Shown here: one piece after another, positions 24,611 to 32,793 of the stretch
Layout: every line of letters starts with the position of its first letter
Position numbering within the stretch: position 1 is the first letter of the stretch
Source: Polaribacter sp.
GTDB lineage: Bacteria > Bacteroidota > Bacteroidia > Flavobacteriales > Flavobacteriaceae
Assembly (NCBI GenBank): GCA_029250685.1
Contig: JAQXEU010000022.1
Span: forward strand, 1-64,000
Reading direction: 5' to 3'
DNA length: 64,000 bases
Program-made: the position numbers and the translations under genes
The notes under the pieces: generated by a model
Databases searched by the model: none
What the model was told of the DNA's origin: nothing
Seen by the model: the letters and a program-made list of their open reading frames with translations, nothing else

Positions 24611-26011
24611 TTATTGTTTAACTCTTTTTAAGACCCAATTAGAGATTTCTTTTAATGCAATAGGCGAGAAAGTTTGATCAATTTTTCGGTACTCATTCAT
24701 ATTACCTGTTTCACATTCTTGAAAAAAGTGATTCAAACCCTCTAACTCTACTATTTTAAAATCTTTGTTTCTTCCTTTTATCAAAGCATACTTTATTCCT
24801 GTTTGATTGATCTTTGCATCCACTTGTGTGTCTTTACTTCCGTTTAAAGATAAAACTGGAATTTTTAATTTTTCGAATTCGTCTGCTGGATTATACTTTA
24901 AAAAATAACGATTCCATGGTTTATTACTTGTTTTAACCTGATTCTCAATAAATGCATTTATGTTTTTCTCTGGCGCACCCAAAGATGTTAAAATAGGTCT
25001 TAAAAACGCATTGTAATGCGCATCTATTTCTTTTTTAATTTCATCGTTACTTTTATTAGAGGTTACAATTGCAATCGCTTTTCTTGTGTTTTTTTCATAT
25101 TCAACTTCGTCTTTTACAGGAAAACCTCTTAAAGTTTTAGACTGCATTACTGATAACTCTGTTCCAGAAACTCCTGTAGAAGCTAACAATACAATAAAAG
25201 CAACATCATTTGAATTATTTGCGGCCAATGGTGCTATAATTCCACCTTCACTATGCCCAATTAACCCAATCTTTTTCACATCAATTTCTTTTCTAGTTTT
25301 TAAATACGCAAATGCACTTAAAACATCCTTAGAAAAATCTTCTGTGGTTGCGGTTCCAAAATCACCGGTTGACTTTCCATGACCTCTATCATCAAAGCGT
25401 AAAACTCCAATTCCTTGTCTTGTTAAATGATCTGCTAGTACTAAAAATGGTTTATGCCCCATAAAAGTTTCATCTCTATCTTGAGGTCCACTTCCGGTAA
25501 TTAAAACAACAACTGAGTAATTACCTTTTTTACTTGGTAATGTTAACGTTCCTGCTAATTTAACATTCGCTTTTTTATTATAAAAAACTACTTCTTCCTC
25601 ATAATAAGGATATGGTTTTGTAGGTTCTTGAGGTCTTTTTGTATCGACTACCTTAACAATTCCTTTTTTTAAGTTTAACTTTAAAACTATCGACCCTTCT
25701 TTATAAACCCCTTCAAATTGTTGAGAACTCTTATTGAATTCTCCTTGATAATTCATGCCTAAATTAGAGCCATCAATTGTTAATTTACCATTTAAATATG
25801 TTGTAGATCTTGGTTTTACTCCAGAAACCCTAAATGTTGGAACTGCCATTGTAGATTCATAGGTACTTCCTTGCTTCTTTATTGTAAATACAAAGGTTAA
25901 TTCTTTGTCACCTCTCATTGTTTTTCCGCTCCAATCTCCAGAAATATCTTGAGAAAAAACACTTACAATTGAAATTGTTGTTATTAAAATTAATGCGATA
26001 ATTGTTTTCAT
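24611..26011 (-). CDS. Secreted alpha/beta hydrolase
   Basis: This 466-residue protein has a signal peptide (MKTIIALILITTISIVSVFSQ) and a beta-rich N-terminal domain of about 110 residues (DISGDWSGKTMRGDKELTF). An alpha/beta hydrolase domain follows, with the oxyanion strand ITGSGPQDRDE, nucleophile elbow GHSEGG, acidic region LNGSKDTQVDAK and a C-terminal His in LEGLNHFFQ. This resembles the BD-FAE/S9-like acyl or peptidyl hydrolases of Bacteroidetes, probably exported to the periplasm. The substrate is unknown. A hairpin GTCGA/TCGAC lies upstream at 26043-26059. Confidence 0.9.
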   Translation of the reverse strand: MKTIIALILITTISIVSVFSQDISGDWSGKTMRGDKELTFVFTIKKQGSTYESTMAVPTFRVSGVKPRSTTYLNGKLTIDGSNLGMNYQGEFNKSSQQFEGVYKEGSIVLKLNLKKGIVKVVDTKRPQEPTKPYPYYEEEVVFYNKKANVKLAGTLTLPSKKGNYSVVVLITGSGPQDRDETFMGHKPFLVLADHLTRQGIGVLRFDDRGHGKSTGDFGTATTEDFSKDVLSAFAYLKTRKEIDVKKIGLIGHSEGGIIAPLAANNSNDVAFIVLLASTGVSGTELSVMQSKTLRGFPVKDEVEYEKNTRKAIAIVTSNKSNDEIKKEIDAHYNAFLRPILTSLGAPEKNINAFIENQVKTSNKPWNRYFLKYNPADEFEKLKIPVLSLNGSKDTQVDAKINQTGIKYALIKGRNKDFKIVELEGLNHFFQECETGNMNEYRKIDQTFSPIALKEISNWVLKRVKQ

Positions 26012-26042
26012 TTTGATTTGATTTTAGACAGTTTTATTCATT

Positions 26043-26059
26043 GTCGAGAAATATTCGAC
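26043..26059. repeat. Inverted repeat upstream of the alpha/beta hydrolase
   Basis: GTCGA and TCGAC arms flank a 7-base AT spacer, in the gap between the ECF-sigma operon and the hydrolase. It could be an operator or a weak hairpin. The evidence is only the symmetry. Confidence 0.3.
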
Positions 26060-26112
26060 GTTTTAATAATTTAATAAATACTTGATTTAATATCCTTAGG
26101 TATTGATTAGTA

Positions 26113-26559
26113 TTAAAGTGTTGTTTTTAAAGAATTACCATAGATTTCTGCTTTAGAATCCATAGATTTCACTATTGCAATTCCAATCAACATTCCTAAT
26201 GTCATCCCTAATGATGCACCAATATAGCTTTCTATCATTGCGCCAATCGGTATTCCGAAACACATTCCTATTGCAATTCCTAAACTTGTGTAGTGACCTT
26301 CAATGGTCAAAGAAAATTTTACTTTTAAAAATTGTTGTAGTTTAGAAAAATTGCGGTTCAATTCTTTAAATCTAGGTTTAGAGCTCAATTGTAAATTCTC
26401 TAATTGTTTCTCAATTTCTTGAAACTCCTCTTGACTTAAATCCTTAGATTGTAAATCTGTTAAGACAGCTATAAAAGTGTTATAGCTTTTAATTCTTGAT
26501 TTTTTATTAGTTTCTTTTTTAGATTTTCCTAAAAAAGAAATCGCTTCTGTAATCTTCAT
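26113..26559 (-). CDS. Membrane protein with glycine-zipper segments
   Basis: This 148-residue protein of unknown family has a soluble, coiled-coil-like N-terminal two-thirds (SQEEFQEIEKQLENLQ). The C-terminus is a Gly-rich hydrophobic pair (SLGIAIGMCFGIPIGAMI and GASLGMTLGMLIGIAIV), probably two membrane helices. It follows the 218-residue membrane protein and the sigma factor in the same direction, so it may be the third gene of the ECF operon. Confidence 0.75.
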   Translation of the reverse strand: MKITEAISFLGKSKKETNKKSRIKSYNTFIAVLTDLQSKDLSQEEFQEIEKQLENLQLSSKPRFKELNRNFSKLQQFLKVKFSLTIEGHYTSLGIAIGMCFGIPIGAMIESYIGASLGMTLGMLIGIAIVKSMDSKAEIYGNSLKTTL

Positions 26560-26622
26560 CTTTAATATTCTTTTCTAATAAGTGGCTCATCTTTTAAAAT
26601 ATTACACTTTTTATAAAAAATA

Positions 26623-27279
26623 TTATTTTTTTAATTCCTCCATGTCTTTAATCATGGTTTTTAACCTTCTCATGATACGTCCATAGCCTAGGTTAAAATC
26701 CCATTTTCCTATTTTGGCACCTACAACAGCTAGAAATATCATTGCTAAAAGCATAATCCCTACAAATACTAACGGAAATCCAAATACTAATGGTGTATGT
26801 GGGTACTCATTGATAAAACCATTTGTAATAATATCTCCTGGAACATCTCCACCAATTTCACCACACCAAAAACCAAAAAACATTGTTAAAAACATGTATG
26901 GATATAAGAATCTAGAAAATTTTGTGTTTGTATCTATTAGCTTATCTGTCCAATTCTTAAAAGAAATTAAATACTCATAACTATTTAAAGTGTTATCAAT
27001 TTTATTCAATTTGTATATTGTTTTTCTATTAACAATTATAATAAGGTTGAATAAAAAAAACATCATAATTCCCATATATGGGATTTTCACAAGATATGAA
27101 ACAGGTACAATAATAAAAGAAAACACAACAATACCAATCACATTAATTTTGTACATTTTTTTAAATTTACTAACAAGATCTATTGACTTTTGATTGTATA
27201 AATCGTTTACTTTAGGAGCAATCAATTTATCATCATTCACAAAACCTTCTTTCCAGATTGATTCAATTGATTTTTCCAT
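26623..27279 (-). CDS. Membrane protein encoded with an ECF sigma factor
   Basis: This 218-residue protein has an N-terminal cytoplasmic segment of about 45 residues (MEKSIESIWKEGFVNDDKLI) followed by four hydrophobic segments. Its start overlaps the end of the sigma-factor gene by 17 bases, so the two are co-translated. Position and topology fit an anti-sigma factor or a membrane sensor of the sigma system. No ZAS or other anti-sigma motif is seen, so this is inference from context. Confidence 0.78.
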   Translation of the reverse strand: MEKSIESIWKEGFVNDDKLIAPKVNDLYNQKSIDLVSKFKKMYKINVIGIVVFSFIIVPVSYLVKIPYMGIMMFFLFNLIIIVNRKTIYKLNKIDNTLNSYEYLISFKNWTDKLIDTNTKFSRFLYPYMFLTMFFGFWCGEIGGDVPGDIITNGFINEYPHTPLVFGFPLVFVGIMLLAMIFLAVVGAKIGKWDFNLGYGRIMRRLKTMIKDMEELKK

Positions 27280-27754
27280 CTAATAATTTTTTTAATCGTT
27301 CTTTAATTCTAATAATTCGTACTGATATATTGTTTTTACTAGTTCCAATAATATCAGCAATGACTTCATTTGGTTTTTCTTCTAAATACAATAAAATAAT
27401 AGCTCTATCAATTTCTGATAATTTTCGAATCGCTGTATATAAAAGGTTCAAAGACTCATCTTCAAAAGTTTTAGTTTCTACTCCAATTTCTTTTTGTTCA
27501 AAGTCAGAAGGCATATTTTGACGATTATTCTTCTTCTTTTTAACTAAAGTTAAACAGCAATTCAAAGTTAACCGATACACCCAAGTAGACCATTTAGATT
27601 CTTCTCTAAAACGATCTTTACTTTTCCAAATTTGTAAACAGACTTCTTGGTAATAATCTTCAAAATCTTCTTGCGTATCTGTATATGCACGGCAGATTTT
27701 AATAATTATCCCTGAGTGTGGTAAAATTGAATTTGTGTAAAAATCGTTGCTCAA
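27263..27754 (-). CDS. ECF-type RNA polymerase sigma factor
   Basis: This 163-residue sigma-70 family protein has region 2 (DTQEDFEDYYQEVCLQIWKSKDRF, WSTWVYRLTLNCCL) and region 4 (LSEIDRAIILLYLEEKPNEVIADIIGTSKNNISVRIIRIKERL, shown here in pieces as the core helix-turn-helix). Size and the absence of regions 1 and 3 place it in the extracytoplasmic-function group. It starts at TTG (27754). It overlaps the downstream membrane-protein gene by 17 bases. Its regulon is unknown. Confidence 0.92.
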   Translation of the reverse strand: MSNDFYTNSILPHSGIIIKICRAYTDTQEDFEDYYQEVCLQIWKSKDRFREESKWSTWVYRLTLNCCLTLVKKKKNNRQNMPSDFEQKEIGVETKTFEDESLNLLYTAIRKLSEIDRAIILLYLEEKPNEVIADIIGTSKNNISVRIIRIKERLKKLLDGKIN

Positions 27755-27785
27755 TATCTATTATATTGGTTAGTGGTTCAAGATA

Positions 27786-27804
27786 AAGAATATTACATAT
27801 TCTT
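27786..27804. repeat. Perfect inverted repeat upstream of the ECF sigma gene
   Basis: AAGAATAT and ATATTCTT flank a TAC spacer. It lies between the FeoB-associated peptide stop and the sigma-factor start. It could be a weak terminator of the feo operon or an operator of the sigma gene. Confidence 0.4.
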
Positions 27805-27823
27805 CAAAAAAATAAATAAAAAA

Positions 27824-27943
27824 CTATGCGCAACCACAATTTGTATCGCAGCCATTTTTGTTTTTTTTTGATTTAAAAACAAATTTTCTAAGCAAAAAAC
27901 TTACTGCAATTATTAAAACGATATAAGAGATTATTTCTTGCAT
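27824..27943 (-). CDS. FeoB-associated Cys-rich membrane peptide
   Basis: This 39-residue protein starts at an ATG overlapping the feoB stop (TAATG). It has one hydrophobic helix (MQEIISYIVLIIAVSFLLRK) followed by a basic stretch and a Cys-rich tail (NGCDTNCGCA). This is the pattern of FeoB-associated Cys-rich membrane proteins, thought to act with FeoB in ferrous iron uptake in place of FeoC. Confidence 0.88.
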   Translation of the reverse strand: MQEIISYIVLIIAVSFLLRKFVFKSKKNKNGCDTNCGCA

Positions 27944-30057
27944 TAGCTAAAAATTGTAAAGGTGATAAATGAAGCAACGTATGCTAAAATTCCCATACCA
28001 ATTAATTGCGCCATTGGCCATTTCCAAGATTTAGTTTCTCGTTTCACAATTGCCAATGTTCCCATGCATTGCATTGCAAACGCGTAGAAAATTAATAAAG
28101 ACATACCGACTGCTAAATCGAATCTTTTTTCTCCTGTTTCTGGGTTTACTTCTGCTCGCATTCTTTCTTTAATTGTACTATTGTTTTCGTCATCACTTTC
28201 TACACTATAAATAGTTGCTAAAGTTCCTACAAAAACTTCTCTTGCAGCAAAAGAACTAATTAACGCAATTCCTATTTTCCAATCGTAACCGAGAGGTTTA
28301 ATTGCAGGTTCTATGCTTTTCCCCATAATTCCGATATACGAATTCTCTAATTTTGCAGAAGCAATTTTAGTTTGAATTTCATCCGAAGAAAGGTTTTCAT
28401 TCAACACATTTTTAGTGATATTTTTTTCTACATTATCAAAAGAATCTGGTCCGTTAGAGGCTAAAAACCACAATACAATAGAAATTGCTAAAATGATTTT
28501 CCCAGCACCAAAAACAAATGCTTTTGTTTTTTCTAGTACATCAAAAACAACATTTTTTATTGATGGTAATTTATAATTTGGCATCTCTGCTACAAAAAAT
28601 GAAGTGCTTTTTACCTTCAATAACTTGTGCAATATAAATGCTGAAATGATTGCAATAGCAAATCCTAAAACATATAAACTCAATAATGTAAAACCTTGTA
28701 AGCTAAAATAGCCTAAGAATTTTTTATCAGGAATTACCAACGAAATTAAAATTGCATATACAGGCAACCTTGCAGAGCAGGTTGTGAATGGTGTTACTAA
28801 AATGGTAATTAACCGTTCTTTCCAACCAGAAATTGTTCTTGTTGCCATTACGGCCGGAATTGCACAAGCAGTTCCAGAAATTAACGGAATTACACTTTTT
28901 CCGCTCATTCCGTATCGACGCATAATTTTATCCATTAAAAAAACAACACGACTCATATAACCGGTTTCTTCTAAAATAGCAACGAATAAAAATAAAATGG
29001 CAATTTGTGGAATAAAAATTACAACTCCACCAATTCCGGGTATAATTCCATCTGTGATTAAATCTCTTAAAACTCCATCGTTCATTTGCTTAGTTACAAA
29101 CTCGCTTAAGTTTGCAAATTGCGCATCAATAAAGTCCATTGGAGCTGAAGACCAATCAAAAATTGATTGAAAAATCAACAATAAAACTCCGAAGAAAATT
29201 ACGTATCCAAATATTTTATGTGTAAAAACGCGATCTAATTTACCTCGTAAATCTTTCGCTTTTGTTCGATCAACAAGATAGGTTCTTTTTAATATTTGAT
29301 TGATTTGTTGATATCGATGAATGGTTTCTTTGTGTTGATATCGCTTCACTCTAGAAACATCTTGAGTAAATTGTAAAAGCTTCTTTTTTTCTTCTTCTGT
29401 TAACGAATCAGGAAAATTGTTTTGGGTAATCATCAACCATAATTCATACAAAGTATGATTAGAACTTACTTCTTTTAATTTCTCAAAATAATCTCCATCA
29501 ATTTTATGATTGATAGAACACAACGGATGCGTATTTGAAACCTCAGCACAATTTTCAATGGCTTTTTTTACGTCATTTATTCCAATATTTTTTCTTGAAC
29601 TTATTAAAACAACTTCGGTTTGCAATTCTTTTTGCAATGTTTCAACATCCAAAGAAATGCCTTTTCTTTCCATTTGATCTGACATGTTAATTGCCAAAAT
29701 AATCGGTATTTCTAAATCTTTTACTTGAGAAAATAAAAAGAGATTTCGTTTTAAATTTTCTACATCTGCGACTACAACAATAATATCTGGAAAATCTTTA
29801 TCAGTTGTATTTAAAAGAGAAGTAAGTACAATACTTTCATCAACCGAAGTTGGATTAATGCTGTACGTTCCTGGTAAATCTGTAATTATTGCCGTTTTAT
29901 TATTCAATAATTTACAAGTTCCTTGTTTTTTATCTACGGTAACACCTGGATAATTCCCAACTTTTTGCGTTAAACCTGTAAGTTGATTAAATAATGAAGT
30001 TTTTCCTGTATTCGGATTTCCAATTAAAGCTACTTTTATGGGTTTTGGGTTTTCCAT
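27943..30057 (-). CDS. feoB: Ferrous iron transport protein B
   Basis: This 704-residue inner-membrane Fe(II) transporter has an N-terminal G domain (G1 GNPNTGKTSLFN, G3 DLPGTYS, G4 NMSD). The membrane part has about eight to ten helices, including two Gate motifs (FVAILEETGYMSRVVFLMD; ALISSFAAREVFVGTLATIYS) and the conserved SGTACAIPAVMATRT region. Length is typical. It lies 4 bases after feoA and is coupled by TAATG to the Cys-rich peptide. An iron-dependent operator is suspected upstream of feoA. Confidence 0.97.
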   Translation of the reverse strand: MENPKPIKVALIGNPNTGKTSLFNQLTGLTQKVGNYPGVTVDKKQGTCKLLNNKTAIITDLPGTYSINPTSVDESIVLTSLLNTTDKDFPDIIVVVADVENLKRNLFLFSQVKDLEIPIILAINMSDQMERKGISLDVETLQKELQTEVVLISSRKNIGINDVKKAIENCAEVSNTHPLCSINHKIDGDYFEKLKEVSSNHTLYELWLMITQNNFPDSLTEEEKKKLLQFTQDVSRVKRYQHKETIHRYQQINQILKRTYLVDRTKAKDLRGKLDRVFTHKIFGYVIFFGVLLLIFQSIFDWSSAPMDFIDAQFANLSEFVTKQMNDGVLRDLITDGIIPGIGGVVIFIPQIAILFLFVAILEETGYMSRVVFLMDKIMRRYGMSGKSVIPLISGTACAIPAVMATRTISGWKERLITILVTPFTTCSARLPVYAILISLVIPDKKFLGYFSLQGFTLLSLYVLGFAIAIISAFILHKLLKVKSTSFFVAEMPNYKLPSIKNVVFDVLEKTKAFVFGAGKIILAISIVLWFLASNGPDSFDNVEKNITKNVLNENLSSDEIQTKIASAKLENSYIGIMGKSIEPAIKPLGYDWKIGIALISSFAAREVFVGTLATIYSVESDDENNSTIKERMRAEVNPETGEKRFDLAVGMSLLIFYAFAMQCMGTLAIVKRETKSWKWPMAQLIGMGILAYVASFITFTIFS

Positions 30058-30061
30058 AAAG

Positions 30062-30286
30062 TTAATTCTTGGTGATTTTTATTTGTTCGGCCATTTCTTT
30101 TCTAATTGCTAAATGGCTTCCGTTTACACAGATATATAATGGATCTTTTAATGGCGCAACTTGTAATAATTCGACTTCAACTCCTGGTAAACATCCCATT
30201 TCCAATAATTTAAGCGGAATAACGTCTAATGACTCTTCGGAAATAATTCCGATTTCTCCTTTTACTAAAGTTGCAATTGTGTTCAA
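30062..30286 (-). CDS. feoA: Ferrous iron transport protein A
   Basis: This 74-residue SH3-like cytoplasmic protein (LVKGEIGIISEESLDVIPLK, LLEMGCLPGVEVELLQVAP) is required with FeoB for Fe(II) uptake. It starts at TTG (30286), the only start that fits the family. A Bacteroidetes promoter with an embedded palindrome lies 22 to 55 bases upstream. Its stop is 4 bases from the feoB start. Confidence 0.93.
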   Translation of the reverse strand: MNTIATLVKGEIGIISEESLDVIPLKLLEMGCLPGVEVELLQVAPLKDPLYICVNGSHLAIRKEMAEQIKITKN

Positions 30287-30307
30287 AAATCCTTGTTTTA
30301 TAGACTA

Positions 30308-30342
30308 CAAAGATACGTGTTTAGAATGATTCTAAACAAAAA
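30308..30342 (-). promoter_or_regulatory. feoAB promoter with embedded palindromic operator
   Basis: On the minus strand a TTTG box, a 21-base spacer and TATCTTTG (30308-30315) form the promoter. The spacer is largely filled by a 21-bp perfect palindrome at 30318-30338 with arms TGTTTAGAAT and ATTCTAAACA around one G. A repressor bound there would block RNA polymerase. Fur or a DtxR-type iron regulator are the obvious candidates; which one is inference. Confidence 0.65.
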
Positions 30343-30350
30343 AACATTTA

Positions 30351-31031
30351 TTATTTACGGTTATATTCTTCTTTTAACAAAGCAATATCTGCAATTACTT
30401 TTTTCATGTCTTCTTTCTCGGTTCCGTCATAATAACCACGAATTCTTCTGTCTTTATCAACCAGTACAAATTGCTCTGTATGAATCCAATCATTTTCATC
30501 GCCATTTCCTTCATCAATCACAGCAAAATAACTTTTTCGAGCCAATTCGTAAATGTGTTTTTTGGATCCAGTTGTAACATTCCATTTTCCATCAATTACA
30601 CCTTTTCTTAAAGCATATTCTTTTAAAACTGGAACGCTATCCATAACAGGAGTTACCGAATGAGATAAAAACATTATGTCGTTATCATCTTTGTAAAATT
30701 CTTGCAATTCGCTCATGTTATAAGCCATTGCGATACAAATAGTTTGGCATCGTGTAAAAAAGAAATCAGCAATATAAATTTTGCCTTTATAAGAATCGTT
30801 TGTAATGGTTTCTCCGTTTTGATTTGTCAACCTAAAATCGGCGATTGTATGATTTTTCTGAATGTGTTTTACAGAAGCATCTACCAATTTTGGGTTTACA
30901 TCCGAAGGGCTATAAATTGGCAACCTTTTGTCAACAGATAATAAGTTGTAAAAAACCGTTAATGCAATTACAGAAAAAACTGCAAAAAAAATGATAAATG
31001 AAAGTGATTTTTTTACTGAGAAGAACCCCAT
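30351..31031 (-). CDS. SCO1/SenC-family thioredoxin-like protein
   Basis: This 226-residue protein has one N-terminal membrane anchor (LSFIIFFAVFSVIALTVFY) and a periplasmic thioredoxin-like domain. The copper-binding CxxxC is in FFFTRCQTICIAM (Gln replaces the usual Pro after the first Cys), and the third ligand His is in WIHTEQFVLVD. SCO proteins deliver copper to the CuA site of cytochrome oxidase or act as thiol reductants. No oxidase genes are adjacent. A TAATTTTG -7 box lies at 31055-31062. It is separated from feoA by the feo promoter. Confidence 0.92.
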   Translation of the reverse strand: MGFFSVKKSLSFIIFFAVFSVIALTVFYNLLSVDKRLPIYSPSDVNPKLVDASVKHIQKNHTIADFRLTNQNGETITNDSYKGKIYIADFFFTRCQTICIAMAYNMSELQEFYKDDNDIMFLSHSVTPVMDSVPVLKEYALRKGVIDGKWNVTTGSKKHIYELARKSYFAVIDEGNGDENDWIHTEQFVLVDKDRRIRGYYDGTEKEDMKKVIADIALLKEEYNRK

Positions 31032-31167
31032 TTTTATATGTATTTTATTATTGCAAAATTACGTGATAATCTTCTTTAAATAAAGCAAATTCGAAGAATT
31101 TGGGATAAATCTTTGTTAAAAATAACAATACAACTCGTTTGCTATTTTACAACTCTTATTAAAAACG

Positions 31168-31175
31168 TACATTTG
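31168..31175 (+). promoter_or_regulatory. -7 box of rseP
   Basis: TACATTTG matches TAnnTTTG 27 bases before the ATG. No clear -33 box is seen at the standard spacing. Confidence 0.45.
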
Positions 31176-31201
31176 TCCGATTAAAAAAGAAAAAACACTA
31201 C

Positions 31202-32551
31202 ATGGAAATATTAATTAAAGCTTCTCAATTCATTTTAAGTTTATCACTTTTGATTGTTTTACATGAATTAGGGCACTTTATACCTGCAAAATTGTTTAAA
31301 ACTAGAGTAGAAAAATTCTACTTGTTTTTTGATTATAAATTCTCTCTAGTTAAGAAGAAAGTTGGTGAAACTGTCTACGGGATTGGTTGGATTCCGCTTG
31401 GTGGATATGTGAAAATATCTGGAATGATTGATGAAAGTATGGATACCGAGCAAATGGCATTACCACCACAACCTTGGGAATTTAGATCTAAACCAGCTTG
31501 GCAACGTTTAATAATTATGTTAGGTGGTGTAATTGTGAATTTTATTTTAGGAATTTTAATTTACATTATGTTGATGTATTCTTACGGAGAAAACTTTTTA
31601 CCAAATAAAAATGTAAAAGGCGGAATTTGGGTACAAGATTCTTTAGGAACTTCTTTAGGCTTAAAAACTGGTGATAAAGTTTTAACAATTGATGGTAATG
31701 AAGTTAGAAAATTTGCCAACTTACCAATTGAATTTATCAACGGAAACAACTATACAATAGAAAGAAATGGTCAAGTAATTGATAAAGAAATTCCGATTGA
31801 TTTTATTTCTAAACTAATTGAAAGAGGGAAAAATGAAGGTTCTTTTTTATTACCTAGATATCCTTTTGTGATTGGTAAAGTTTCTGATGACTCTCCAAAT
31901 TTAAATAGTGGACTATTACAAAAAGACATAATCACTGCAATTAATAATGAGGCGATTACTTATTATGATGAAGCCGAAGATGTCTTAAAAAAATATACAA
32001 ATCAAAACATTTCTCTAACAATAAAAAGAGGTTCAGAAACAAAAGAAATTCCTGTTAAAATTACTAGTGAAGGTGCAATTGGTGTTCAATTAGCTAGACT
32101 TTCAGTTTCTGATTTAGAAAGATTAGGGTATTATGATTTAGAAAATATTGAATATACTTTTGGAGCAGCAATTCCCGCAGGATTAAATAAATCTTGGAGC
32201 ACATTAACGGGTTATGTAAAACAATTAAAAAAAATATTTAATCCAAGTACTGGAGCTTATAAAGGTTTAGGTGGGTTTATTTCTATTGGAAGTATATTTC
32301 CATCAGAATTTAGCTGGCAAACGTTTTGGAACATTACAGCATTCTTATCAATCATGTTAGGGTTTATGAACTTATTACCAATTCCTGCTTTAGATGGTGG
32401 GCATGTTGTTTTTACTCTTTGGGAAATGATTACAGGTAAAAAACCTGGTGATAAATTCTTAGAATATGCACAAATTGTTGGTTTCTTTTTACTGATTGCA
32501 TTATTACTTTTTGCAAACGGAAACGATGTTTATAGATGGCTTTTTAAATAA
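31202..32551 (+). CDS. rseP: Site-2 intramembrane metalloprotease RseP
   Basis: This 449-residue RIP protease has the zinc motif HELGH in VLHELGHFIPAKLF (first helix). It has PDZ regions in the periplasmic loop (SLGLKTGDKVLTIDG; LNSGLLQKDIITAINN) and the third ligand motif LDGGH near the C-terminus (LLPIPALDGGHVVF). The tail helix FLLIALLLFANG completes the S2P fold. It would cleave anti-sigma factors or signal peptide remnants in the inner membrane. It stands alone here, without bamA or cdsA neighbours. Confidence 0.95.
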   Translation: MEILIKASQFILSLSLLIVLHELGHFIPAKLFKTRVEKFYLFFDYKFSLVKKKVGETVYGIGWIPLGGYVKISGMIDESMDTEQMALPPQPWEFRSKPAWQRLIIMLGGVIVNFILGILIYIMLMYSYGENFLPNKNVKGGIWVQDSLGTSLGLKTGDKVLTIDGNEVRKFANLPIEFINGNNYTIERNGQVIDKEIPIDFISKLIERGKNEGSFLLPRYPFVIGKVSDDSPNLNSGLLQKDIITAINNEAITYYDEAEDVLKKYTNQNISLTIKRGSETKEIPVKITSEGAIGVQLARLSVSDLERLGYYDLENIEYTFGAAIPAGLNKSWSTLTGYVKQLKKIFNPSTGAYKGLGGFISIGSIFPSEFSWQTFWNITAFLSIMLGFMNLLPIPALDGGHVVFTLWEMITGKKPGDKFLEYAQIVGFFLLIALLLFANGNDVYRWLFK

Positions 32552-32570
32552 AATTAGCTAAAACACATAT

Positions 32571-32687
32571 TTAATTTTGACCACATTTATCACATTCATA
32601 AAACTTAAAGCCAGAGATGTATTTTAATATACCACGGCGCTGTAATCTATGTCTTGAATACGACTTACATTTAGGGCAAAATTTCAT
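32571..32687 (-). CDS. 38-residue zinc-ribbon micro-protein
   Basis: A short ORF (MKFCPKCKSYSRHRLQRRGI at its start) carries two CxxC knuckles, CPKC and CDKC, separated by about 25 residues with many basic and aromatic residues. This is a complete zinc-ribbon pattern, so the ORF is likely real and may bind RNA, DNA or the ribosome. The family is not identified. It lies between rseP and the TonB-dependent receptor, on the minus strand. Confidence 0.65.
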   Translation of the reverse strand: MKFCPKCKSYSRHRLQRRGILKYISGFKFYECDKCGQN

Positions 32688-32793
32688 AATCGGGGAACAA
32701 ATTTAACGCAAATTTACAGTAAACAATTAAACTAAGAATACGTATGAGTACTTAGTTCGTGTATAAAAAGTATTGTTCTAAACTACTAAAAGG

